Origin: Erysipelotrichaceae bacterium
GTDB taxonomy: Bacteria > Bacillota_I > Bacilli_A > Erysipelotrichales > Coprobacillaceae
DNA: 24,097 nt
Direction: 5' to 3'
Assembly (NCBI GenBank): GCA_018365815.1
Contig: JAGZJH010000034.1
Location: forward strand, 1 to 24,097
Both the position numbers and the translations under genes were made by a program. The notes beneath the pieces were generated by a model. The model searched no databases and was not told the DNA's origin. It was given only the letters and a program-made list of their open reading frames with translations. Below are positions 1 to 6,729 of this stretch, in pieces; position 1 is the first letter of the stretch; each line of letters starts with the position of its first letter.

Positions 1-45
1 ATTATAAATCACCTAATGAATATGAGCATGATTATTTAATTAGTA

Positions 46-1062
46 TCAATTAATTAAATTTCTTACATTTATGTAGTCCGAAATCTTGACATAGTACCAA
101 AGTTTATATAATTTCTCGATATCTTCCATTGTAAATTTATCTTGAGGAAGATTAGTCATTATAGTTTCATAAGCTTCTTTGTTACCATCTTTTTTTATAC
201 GTACAAACCTATAAGATGTTTCATAAAATGTGTTTTCATGATTTAAGAAATCAAATTTTTGATTTGACATTAATGTTATATATTTTTCTGGTTGAGACTT
301 AATTTTGTTATTTTGTAACCTCGTAAAAGTTATATTAACTACCTGATCATAAGTTCCTTCTTTTGGAAGAGATTTGAATCTATTAGTAATACTTGTTTTA
401 CCACCTAAGTCTTTTACTCTTATCAAGAAATAATTACCTTTATTTCTGATGTGTTCAAATAGATTAAAAGAATTATAGCCTCTATCAGCTATAAAAATTC
501 CTTTTTCTCCATTATATTTATCACACATCTCAATCATTGCACCCACTTCATTTGTGCTCTTACACCCGTGAATTATTGCGTCTAGATATCGATGGTTTAA
601 TATATCATATAAAGCGTTTAAATGATAAGAACTATGTGGTTTTGAATTTTTGCCATTACTTTTATACGTATCTAAATCTTCGCCATCAAAAGCAATTGTG
701 ATACTAGAACCATCAACAGCTAAAAGTCTGTAACCTTTGTAAGTTTCTTTGCATATATAAGACTTAGTAATCTCATCCATTAGAATCTTAAAAGCTTCTT
801 CTTTTATCTTAGCTCTTGATTCAATAAAACCTGAAGCAGATACTACATTAGAACTATAATCAAAGTATTTGTATAATTCTTTCTTAATAGATAGTTGACC
901 CATGGATAAAATTATTTTCATATTATCAATAAAAGATAATTTTTTAGATTTACGAGTAAAATATGAATTCTTAGTAAGTACACCAAGTTCATATTTTTTA
1001 TTGTCGAGCATTTTTAATTTGTCATTAAGTTTAGACAACACTTTGCTAGATGATCTACTCAT
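46..1062 (-). pseudogene. IS4-type DDE transposase, C-terminally truncated
   Basis: This is a DDE transposase of the IS4/IS1634-like superfamily, which cuts and joins transposon ends. The first two catalytic acidic residues are visible: an Asp in VDGSS near residue 117 and an Asp in ADRGYNSF near residue 193. The frame reads normally to LYKL near residue 320, where the family has an RWGIE-like stretch with the catalytic Glu. Here the next residues are unrelated (WYYVKISDY) and a TGA follows after 338 residues. The Glu is therefore missing and the protein should be inactive. The start is preceded by a good GGAGGTC site. No terminal inverted repeat was recognised on either side, so the limits of the element are unknown. 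The transposase family is confident from motifs; the exact IS subgroup is not. Confidence 0.8.
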
Positions 1063-1279
1063 AAGTGACCTCCAGCATAAGTTTTTTTAGTGCTTACACA
1101 TATATCTATGCACATATTTTTAATTATAGATTTCATATTGATTTAACCTCGCCTTCACGTTTTTAACGTTTAGCGCGAAGTGAAACGAGCGCTCGATTTT
1201 TACAATTTTGTCAATAGTTTTTAACAAAAAATAAAAGGTACCAACTATTTTAGTAAGTACCTAATTTAATATTTATACC
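1063..1279. other. IS-flanking intergenic DNA with a GC-rich palindrome
   Basis: No gene is visible. The stretch sits between the start of the IS4-type transposase and the broken end of the IS91-type fragment. It contains a patch at about 1150-1196 that is richer in GC than its surroundings, including the perfect 10-bp palindrome CGAGCGCTCG at 1186-1195 and an AGCGC/GCGCT pair around it, followed by a short T run. It may be the subterminal part of one of the two elements or a weak terminator. Confidence 0.35.
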
Positions 1280-1885
1280 CTAATGATGATAACTTAATGA
1301 CATTGGAGTGGTCATCCATTTTTTTCTAAGCATGATAAAAGGGAAATACTTGAACTTCTTCCATTGAGTAAAGCGACCAGAAGCACCTTCGGTGATAAGC
1401 ATGTGAATATGAGGATTCCACTTTAAATCACGACCAAAGGTGTGAAGAGCAACAACCATACCAGGAGTAAAATGTTCTTTAAGATTTTTACTGTGAAACC
1501 AATCAGACATAACCTATGCAGAAGACCGAAAAAGAACATGAAGAAGAGAACGATCTTTTCTAAATAATATACGAAGTTCTTCAGCTATGGTAAAAACAAC
1601 ATGACGATGCTTGCAGTTGATAAGCTTAAGTGCAATGCAGTCAGCTCTATCAGATTGGTAGGAAGTACCACAAGTATTGCAGAATCTAGAATGACATCTG
1701 AAAGGAACGAATCTATATGCACCACAATCAGGACAGACATAAAAAGCACAGCCATTTTTGGAATCACCACAACCAATGACTTTACGTATTTCTTTATCAA
1801 CAATAGGTCTAACATTGGGATAATCCAAAAGGAAAGAATCCCAATGATCAGAAAATATTTCTTTAATTGTAAACTTTACACTCAT
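1280..1885 (-). pseudogene. IS91-type Y2/HUH transposase, N-terminal part with internal stop
   Basis: This is the N-terminal half of a rolling-circle IS91-family transposase. The N-terminus carries the family's zinc-binding domain (CPDCGAYRFVP followed by CHSRFCNTCG). Further on comes the HUH motif, seen as NPHIHML, preceded by the typical TFGRDLKW. The chosen ATG at 1883-1885 begins MSVKFTIKEIF; a frame runs further upstream but without a better start. An in-frame TAG at 1514-1516 splits the gene inside the stretch joining the two domains, and the frame resumes immediately with family-like sequence. Downstream the similarity stops at LRKKWMTTPM, so the catalytic tyrosine region and the C-terminus are missing. 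It is inactive by both the stop and the truncation. Confidence 0.85.
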
Positions 1886-1938
1886 AATATCATCTAAGAT
1901 AAGTTTACCAAAAAAGAATGTTATTGAGAAAAGAAAAA

Positions 1939-1990
1939 TGTGACTCACAAAAAATTATGAGTCACACAAACGTGGCGAAGCCACCTTTTT
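1939..1990 (+). repeat. Two adjacent hairpins at the IS91-type element edge
   Basis: Two perfect hairpins stand back to back upstream of the IS91-type transposase. The first is TGTGACTCA / TGAGTCACA (1939-1947 and 1958-1966). The second is GTGGC-GAA-GCCAC (1972-1984), followed on the plus strand by a run of seven T. IS91-family ends carry palindromes, so this is probably the terminus of the element. The second hairpin with its T run would also act as a plus-strand intrinsic terminator. Confidence 0.55.
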
Positions 1991-2093
1991 TATTGAACTA
2001 ACAAGAAGTAAAGATTGTTATAATTGATAAATGTCTAATTATTATTAGCATAGCAGAAATTTTGAAGCATAGATAATGATTATCTGATTAAGG

Positions 2094-2148
2094 AAAAAAG
2101 GAACTATAAGTAAGAGATTTAATTCTCAAATTACAGTTGCTTTTTTTA
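2094..2148. terminator. Probable bidirectional terminator
   Basis: An imperfect hairpin (AACT..GTAAGAGA pairing with TCTC..TTAC..AGTT, about 2102-2138) is flanked by a T run on the plus strand (2141-2147) and an A run that reads as T on the minus strand (about 2094-2100). It lies just after the stop of the minus-strand symporter gene and would end its transcript. Confidence 0.55.
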
Positions 2149-2161
2149 GTGAGTATTATAT

Positions 2162-3544
2162 TTATTTATTATCGTCTAAACGATCAGTTTTATTTAATTG
2201 AGCACTCTTGTTGATAGCAACTACAACACCACTTAAAGCAAGAAGAGCGATAACATTTGGTATAACCATTAGACCATTAAAGAAATCTGCTAATTCCCAA
2301 ACAAGATCAACTTTAAGCATTGAACCTGTAATAATACAGCAAACAACGATTAGAGAGTAGATCTTAATAGCTCCTTTACCAAATAGATACTTAACATTGA
2401 TAGAGCCAAAGAAATGCCAACTTAAAATTGTTGAGAAAGCGAAGAATAATAAGCAAATTGCGATGAATAAATCTCCGCCACTACCAAATGTATTTATAAA
2501 TGCCTGCTGACTTAATGCAGTACCTGTTTTTCCTGAATCTAAAGCACCTGTGCAAAGCATTGAAAGTGCAATTAAAGTTAAGATTATAAATGTATCAATG
2601 AAAACGCTTGCCATAGCGATAAGGCCCTGATCATGAGGTGTCTTAGCTGTAGCTCGTGCATGTGCATGAGGTGTAGAACCCATACCAGCTTCATTTGAGA
2701 ATAGACCTCTTGCAACACCGTATCTAATAGCCTGCTGAATACTGATACCTACAGCACCACCTAGCATACTCTGAGGTTTAAAAGCACAAACGAAAATCAT
2801 TTTAAATGCTTTAGGAATAGCAGAAGCATTTAAAATTAAAAGAATTAGATTTCCTGCTATATATATAACTGCCATAAAAGGAACAACCTTTTCAACTACA
2901 GCTGATAATCTCTTTGTACCACCTATGAAAATGAATGCTGCAACGACTGCAAGGATAATTCCGCAAACAAGTGGTGAAAAACTGATTCCTCTAGCATTAA
3001 ACGCTTCTGTAAAAGCTGAACTAATTGAGTTAGACTGTACCATTATACCCATGAAACCTAGAGCAAGGGTGATAAATACTGCGAATAAAGCAGCTAAAAC
3101 TTTTCCGAACTTTCCTTTGAAAGCCTGTCTGATGTAATAAACAGGACCACCTGTTACATGTCCATCTTCATCTACTGTTTTATAGTTCTGTGCAAGTGTA
3201 GCTTCGGCGTAAATTGTTGACATCCCGAAAAATGCGCTGACCCACATCCAAAAGATAGCACCAGGTCCGCCTGAAATCAATGCAGTAGCAGCACCTGTAA
3301 TATTACCTGTACCTACTTGAGCTGCTATTGCAGTTGAAATAGCTTGGAATGGTGTCATTTCGCCTTTTTCACTTTTTTTACCACTCAAGCTGAAATTTTT
3401 GAATAACATTTTCCAAGCCGTTCCAAACTTTCTAACCTGAATGAATTTAAGTCTGAATGTGTAAAGGATACCTGTTCCGCAAAGCAAAGTGATTAGAATA
3501 GGTCCCCACATTACGCTGTTGATACTTTGAACTAGTGATAACAT
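2162..3544 (-). CDS. Sodium:alanine/glycine symporter (AGCS family)
   Basis: This encodes an integral membrane symporter of the alanine or glycine:cation symporter (AGCS) family, which imports small neutral amino acids with Na+. The 460-residue product has about ten hydrophobic segments. Family signatures are seen in order: GTGNITGAATALISGGPGA near residue 85, the following IYAEATLAQNYK, and SNEAGMGSTPHAHA near residue 285. The ATG at 3542-3544 was chosen because GAGAGGAG lies eight bases upstream. A longer frame extends back to 3634, but that extension runs through the leader terminator and is not translated sequence. The gene is monocistronic, with a promoter, a glycine riboswitch and a hairpin terminator in its leader, so the likely substrate is glycine (or alanine) and expression should respond to glycine. 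It is intact, unlike most of its neighbours. Confidence 0.93.
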   Translation of the reverse strand: MLSLVQSINSVMWGPILITLLCGTGILYTFRLKFIQVRKFGTAWKMLFKNFSLSGKKSEKGEMTPFQAISTAIAAQVGTGNITGAATALISGGPGAIFWMWVSAFFGMSTIYAEATLAQNYKTVDEDGHVTGGPVYYIRQAFKGKFGKVLAALFAVFITLALGFMGIMVQSNSISSAFTEAFNARGISFSPLVCGIILAVVAAFIFIGGTKRLSAVVEKVVPFMAVIYIAGNLILLILNASAIPKAFKMIFVCAFKPQSMLGGAVGISIQQAIRYGVARGLFSNEAGMGSTPHAHARATAKTPHDQGLIAMASVFIDTFIILTLIALSMLCTGALDSGKTGTALSQQAFINTFGSGGDLFIAICLLFFAFSTILSWHFFGSINVKYLFGKGAIKIYSLIVVCCIITGSMLKVDLVWELADFFNGLMVIPNVIALLALSGVVVAINKSAQLNKTDRLDDNK

Positions 3545-3610
3545 AATTTTACTCCTCTCGTATAACTTATTGAAAATAATTAAATTGGAAACAAAAGTAG
3601 TTTCCTGCAT

Positions 3611-3640
3611 AATAAAAAGAGCTGCGTTATTCACAGCTCT
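3611..3640 (-). terminator. Riboswitch expression-platform terminator
   Basis: Read on the minus strand this is AGAGCTGTG-AATAA-CGCAGCTCT (3640 to 3618, one G-U pair) followed by TTTTTATT. It stands between the glycine aptamer and the symporter start. The 3' arm (GCUCU) could instead pair with AGAGC at the 3' edge of the aptamer, which would give an antiterminator when glycine is absent. The switching direction is inference. Confidence 0.75.
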
Positions 3641-3675
3641 CCGGAGTAAGACTTTTGCATAGATTGAATATTTAT

Positions 3676-3771
3676 GCTCTGTCCTTTGTGCCTGAGAGAC
3701 TCATCAAAGATATTTCTTTGACCTCCACCTTCGGCGCTTCCATTGTTTGGGAGACTCTCCAGAGTGCTAGC
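3676..3771 (-). ncRNA. Glycine riboswitch (single aptamer)
   Basis: On the minus strand the leader has the conserved glycine-aptamer blocks in order: CTGGAGAG at the 5' side, GCGCCGAAGG in the middle, CTCTCAGGCA, and AAAGGACAGAGC at the 3' side. Only one complete aptamer is present, although the class commonly occurs in tandem. It lies between a promoter and an intrinsic terminator in the leader of the AGCS symporter gene, so it is expected to control that gene by premature termination. A second CCGGAGAG just downstream (about 3636-3643) resembles the start of another aptamer that is not completed. Confidence 0.9.
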
Positions 3772-3788
3772 TTTTTGCTAATATTGCT

Positions 3789-3818
3789 ATAATAACATAA
3801 ATATACAGATTTTTGCAA
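3789..3818 (-). promoter_or_regulatory. Promoter of the riboswitch-controlled symporter
   Basis: On the minus strand TTGCAA (3818-3813) is followed after 18 bases by TATTAT (3794-3789). Transcription would begin about ten bases upstream of the riboswitch aptamer, which fits the leader layout. Confidence 0.6.
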
Positions 3819-3907
3819 GAGAATATTTGATTTTTTATTTCTAATAATCTACAATCGTGTGGTAAATAAATAGTCATTTGTATTGTCAATATTGATATAA
3901 TAGATAT

Positions 3908-3991
3908 GCCAAATAACACAGAAAGTGTCTAAGTAGTTATCCAGTTTTCTGTGTTTGGCGACATATCCTTGATTGGATAACTACTTAGACA
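3908..3991 (+). promoter_or_regulatory. Interleaved complementary segments in the IS leader
   Basis: Four segments occur in the order A-B-A'-B' directly before the transposase. A (3908-3924) pairs with A' (3946-3959) by 6 + 8 base pairs around a three-base bulge. B (3926-3943) pairs with B' (3974-3991) by 18 perfect base pairs. Because the pairs interlock, the RNA can form either a pseudoknot or one of two exclusive hairpins. The B-B' stem ends three bases before the AGAGGA ribosome binding site of the transposase. No T run follows, so translation control or protection from read-through is more likely than termination. Confidence 0.6.
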
Positions 3992-4006
3992 TTAGAGGAT
4001 TTTTAT

Positions 4007-4981
4007 ATGTCTAAGAAGAGTAATCCATTTGAGGATTATGTTTTTTCATTGTCTAGTGAAGATTTTGATTATTTATTGAAAGCTATAGATAAAAGAATAG
4101 ATAAACAAAATATGGTTATACAACTTTTGAAGAAGCTGCTATACATTATAGTAGAACTCCCACTTGTCCTAAATGTTTATCATCTGCATATCATCTTGAT
4201 GGCCATACTAATGCCAATCACAAAAGATATAGATGTAATAATTGTGATACATCTTATACATTGCTTAGTAATTCAATATTTAATGGATCTAAAATATCAT
4301 TACATAAACTTGTATATTATATTGAATTAATGACTTATAATGTACCACTTGAATTAATGTGTGAAATATTACAAATATCAACTAATACTGCTGAATTATG
4401 GCGTAAGAAGATATTTTCTACAGTTAATAATTATCAAGAAAATTTGATGTTAAGTGATAACGTATGGATTGATGAAACTTATATTGAAGACTATGAAGTT
4501 GAAGCTATAAGTAAAGGTAAACACTTAAGAGGATTATCTAAATCAAAAATCTGTATTGTGGTGGCTATTGATAGTAATAAGAATATGATAGCTACTATAG
4601 CAGGACATGCAAAACCATCTAGTAAAAGAATATCAAAAGCTCTTAAATTACACATTAAAGAAGGTTCTAATATAATACATGATGGTGATTACTCGCATTA
4701 TCGGTTAATTCAAGAACTAAATTGTACTGAAAAATATTACAAAGCTAATTCAAAAGATGAATTATATTTAGAAAAAAATGTCTTTAATCAACAATATGTG
4801 TAGTTGGCTTAAAAGATATCTTAGAAGATTTTTAGGTATGGATATAAATAATCTACAATCTTATCTTAATTGGTTTATATATTTACATAGAGTAAAAATG
4901 AATAGTGATAAATATCCTAAAAATGAAAGAATATTGAGACATTTATTATTATCAAACACTAGATTTACCCGTAAATACTAG
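4007..4981 (+). pseudogene. IS1595-type transposase, two frameshifts
   Basis: The transposase is spread over three reading frames. The N-terminal part starts with ATG at 4007 behind AGAGGA. At about 4125-4128 (TTTT) one base is missing, and the frame continues as FEEAAIHYSRTPTCPKC. A zinc ribbon follows (CPKC, then CNNC 20-odd residues later), then VWIDETYIEDYE, the first acidic motif of the DDE-like domain, and IIHDGDYSHY, the second. At a run of seven A (4772-4778) one extra base shifts the frame again, and the C-terminus continues with NNMCSWLKRYLRRFLGMD, where the family has its last conserved block. Apart from the two shifts the protein looks complete at about 320 residues. Both shifts are in homopolymers, so sequencing error, polymerase slippage or true decay are all possible. 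Confidence 0.85.
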
Positions 4982-5016
4982 ATTTGTCAACCACACGATT
5001 GTAGATTAATAGATTT

Positions 5017-5620
5017 TTATTTTAATAAATCAATAGTAGGTTTTACGTCATATTCTTTTTTCAATAATTGGTATTCATTTAAAGCTTTAGTTTTGTAATC
5101 AGTAGATGCATTTTTGTTTAAAATCCCTTTAATCATAATGTTTTTTGATGTGTGTTCAAGGCTTGTGAATTCTATCATTGAAACATCATAACCTACAGAT
5201 TCTAGTTTTAGTCCACGCAAGGCATCGGTTAAAAGTTCAGTAAATTTATCTTTAATGATGCCATGTTTTAGCATAGGGTTATTAATAGGACTGTCGATTT
5301 GTTTAAATAATTCGTGTTGGCAACAAGGAACTGACAATATTACTTTAGTATTCCATTTTACTGCATTTATTAGTGCATAATCAGTTGCAGTGTCACAAGC
5401 ATGAAGTGTGACTACCATATCACATCCTGTATCTTGGTAGTCTGCTATATCACCTAACTGGAATTTTAAGCCTTCATAATTTAATTCTTGTGCAATTTTG
5501 TTGCAAAGATTTATAACATTTTCTTTTAAATCAAGACCAACTATTTCTACATCTATATTAAGTTGTTTTTTTAGATAATAATATACAGTAAAATTAACAG
5601 CATGGCTTTGTGATAAATAT
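5017..5620 (-). pseudogene. SAM-dependent methyltransferase, N-terminally truncated
   Basis: The readable frame from about 5620 down to the TAA at 5017-5019 gives some 200 residues of a class I SAM-dependent methyltransferase, probably of the Methyltransf_32 type. Seen features are VEIVGLDLKE (the acidic residue after strand 2 that contacts SAM), QLGDIADYQ, then MVVTLHACDTATDYAL and SVPCCQHEL, the latter typical of that group. The expected N-terminal DxGCGKSY glycine motif is absent: the frame starts abruptly at YLSQSHAVNF and joins unrelated DNA encoding an amidase tail. An ATG exists at 5418 but lies mid-domain, so a short independent protein is unlikely. The stop codon lies five bases beyond the end of the IS1595-type element. 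Confidence 0.75.
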
Positions 5621-5755
5621 AATATATCAAGGAATCATGTTATTAGACATGGAGATATAACAGGAAAAAAATATCCTAAATATTTTATGGAACATGAAGA
5701 TAAGTGGCAAGAATTTAAAGCTTGGGTTAAGAAGTATGACAAAGCAAAATTTTAA
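5621..5755 (+). pseudogene. C-terminal remnant of N-acetylmuramoyl-L-alanine amidase
   Basis: A plus-strand frame reads NISRNHVIRHGDITGKKYP and ends with WQEFKAWVKKYDKAKF before TAA at 5753-5755. The RHxDxTGKxCP pattern is the zinc-ligand end of amidase_2 (peptidoglycan-recognition type) lysins, common in prophages and surface enzymes. Here the usual Cys of the motif is Tyr. Everything upstream is missing, because at about 5620 the sequence switches to the methyltransferase remnant on the other strand. An intrinsic terminator lies 55 bases downstream, consistent with a true gene end. Confidence 0.6.
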
Positions 5756-5809
5756 TTAAAGTATTTATCAAAATCATATTGTTATAATCAGGTAAATGCT
5801 AGTATTAAT

Positions 5810-5845
5810 CTTAAGAAGAGAGAAAAATCTTCTTAAGCTTTTTTT
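5810..5845 (+). terminator. Intrinsic terminator after the amidase remnant
   Basis: A perfect 10-bp stem (CTTAAGAAGA at 5810-5819 with TCTTCTTAAG at 5828-5837, eight-base loop) is followed by CTTTTTTT on the plus strand. Confidence 0.85.
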
Positions 5846-5877
5846 ATTATACAGGAAATATCGATATAAAGAAATTA

Positions 5878-5914
5878 AAGAAAAAAGCACCTTTTCAAGT
5901 GTAGAAAAGATGCT
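5878..5914 (-). terminator. Intrinsic terminator of the IS91-type operon
   Basis: On the minus strand AGCATCTTTTC pairs with GAAAAGGTGCT (5914-5886, one mismatch) and is followed by a T run. It lies downstream of the small gene that follows the IS91-type transposase fragment. Beyond it towards the gene, GGGGATACCCCC (5941-5952) is another short palindrome that may belong to the element end. Confidence 0.7.
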
Positions 5915-5961
5915 TAAGCAAAATAGCGCATAGAAATAAAGGGGATACCCCCACTTGAGAA

Positions 5962-6129
5962 TTATTCATGTAGAAAATAGTCCATGTCAAGGATATCATC
6001 ATCCTTCATGCGAGAAATCTCTTCAGAAGTGTAACCTTCTGGAGGATTTTCCACATATCTATCCCTTAATCTTTGTGCAAATTCTGCTTCTGTCATAGGT
6101 TTTCCATCTACAAGATATGTTGTAGTCAT
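5962..6129 (-). CDS. Small acidic protein of unknown function, coupled to IS91-type transposase
   Basis: A 55-residue protein beginning MTTTYLVDGKPMTEAEF and ending DILDMDYFLHE. It is rich in acidic residues, has no membrane segment and no motif I recognise. The ATG at 6127-6129 is chosen over an earlier ATG at 6144 because GGAGGTG lies seven bases before it, and the earlier ATG overlaps that very site. The gene starts 16 bases after the stop of the IS91-type transposase fragment, on the same strand, and is followed by a terminator. It therefore looks like the second gene of the element's operon. Function is unknown; a regulator or accessory factor of transposition would be a guess. Confidence 0.6.
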   Translation of the reverse strand: MTTTYLVDGKPMTEAEFAQRLRDRYVENPPEGYTSEEISRMKDDDILDMDYFLHE

Positions 6130-6145
6130 GATTTTCACCTCCATC

Positions 6146-6500
6146 TTAAATATACTGAGAATATTTTAGCATAGTAGGCGGTGGATGTGCAGGACAATTA
6201 GGGATATAGATGTTATCAAATTTCATGTATCCGCCACATGGACATTTTAGCGGATCATAATGAAAAGATAGTTCGATACGGAAAATCCAGTGTTTCTTTA
6301 TACGTATAATTTTTCGTACATGACGTTTAACTAAATGGATTAATTCAGCAGTACGTTTATCAGCCATAGCGTAAAGGCCATAATAGCGCAGCATATTGAA
6401 GCCTTTTTCGGGTATGTGAATGATAAGTTTTTAATGAATTCAAAGGCATGCTCGGTTTTGAAAACAATTTCGTTATCTTCATGACGTTGATACCAGTAAG
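6146..6500 (-). pseudogene. IS91-type transposase, C-terminal remnant with frameshift
   Basis: On the minus strand, starting near 6500, the frame reads TYWYQRHEDNE and then EHAFEFIKNL, family sequence just before the IS91 C-terminal block. A one-base deletion at about 6430 shifts the frame, which continues as IIHIPEKGFNMLRYYGLYA. It ends with YDPLKCPCGGYMKF, the C-terminal Cys-containing motif, and stops at 6146-6148. All of the zinc-binding, HUH and tyrosine regions upstream are missing. The break at about 6500 falls inside a surface-protein gene reading the other way. This remnant and the one at 1280-1885 cover non-overlapping parts of the same family, but a central block of about 80 residues is absent from both, so they need not come from one copy. 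Confidence 0.8.
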
Positions 6501-6717
6501 TGTTAAAGAAGTTTCAAAAGAACCAGAACCTGTAGAACCTAGTAAACCTAACAAACCAAATAAACCTGATAAATTTGAAATCCCAAATACTTCTGTAAAA
6601 CCAGATAGCCCAAAGACCGGAGATCAGACAAATTTATTTAGTTATATTGTATTATTTTGTACATCTGGTGTTAGTTTGGTTGGAACTCTACTTTGGAGAA
6701 AATATCGTAAATTTTAA
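6496..6717 (+). pseudogene. C-terminal remnant of a sortase-anchored surface protein
   Basis: The frame encodes a proline/lysine repeat spacer (EPVEPSKPNKPNKPDKFE), then a sorting signal: SPKTGDQTN in the place of LPxTG, a hydrophobic stretch (SYIVLFCTSGVSLVGTLL) and a positively charged tail (WRKYRKF). This is the standard cell-wall anchoring tail of a Gram-positive surface protein. The exported and functional parts are missing, having been replaced by the IS91-type remnant at about 6500. The stop codon overlaps the AAGGAG site of the nuclease gene that follows. Confidence 0.75.
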
Positions 6718-6729
6718 GGAGTTTAGTAT

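Larger units (their letters stand above)
3841..5012 (+). mobile_element. IS1595-type insertion sequence with intact ends
   Basis: The element is bounded by inverted repeats: 3841-3863 and 4990-5012 match over 23 positions with one mismatch, with a perfect core AATCTACAATCGTGTGGT. It encodes one transposase with a zinc ribbon and an ISXO2-type DDE-like domain, as in the IS1595 family. The flanks contain near-identical T-rich direct repeats (about 3829-3840 and 5012-5023) differing by one T; these may be the target duplication, but low complexity makes this uncertain. The element sits between the symporter promoter and the stop codon of the methyltransferase remnant. Confidence 0.85.

Noticed and set aside
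3..53. Plus-strand frame reading YKSPNEYEHDYLISIN at the left edge, like the tail of a transposase
   Set aside because: Only 16 residues are available and the resemblance to the P-x-EY tails of transposases is too weak to call a gene.
902..1090. Open plus-strand frame of 62 codons
   Set aside because: It is antisense to the IS4-type transposase start, has no ribosome binding site and no recognisable protein features.
2925..3137. Open plus-strand frame of 70 codons
   Set aside because: Antisense shadow of the symporter gene.
3829..5023. T-rich direct repeats at both ends of the IS1595-type element as a proven target duplication
   Set aside because: They differ by one T, are low-complexity and do not give a clean 8-bp duplication, so they are only mentioned as possible.
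6360..6554. Open minus-strand frame of 64 codons spanning the surface-protein/IS91 junction
   Set aside because: It is out of frame with both the transposase remnant and any family I know; its first part is merely the antisense of the Pro/Lys spacer.
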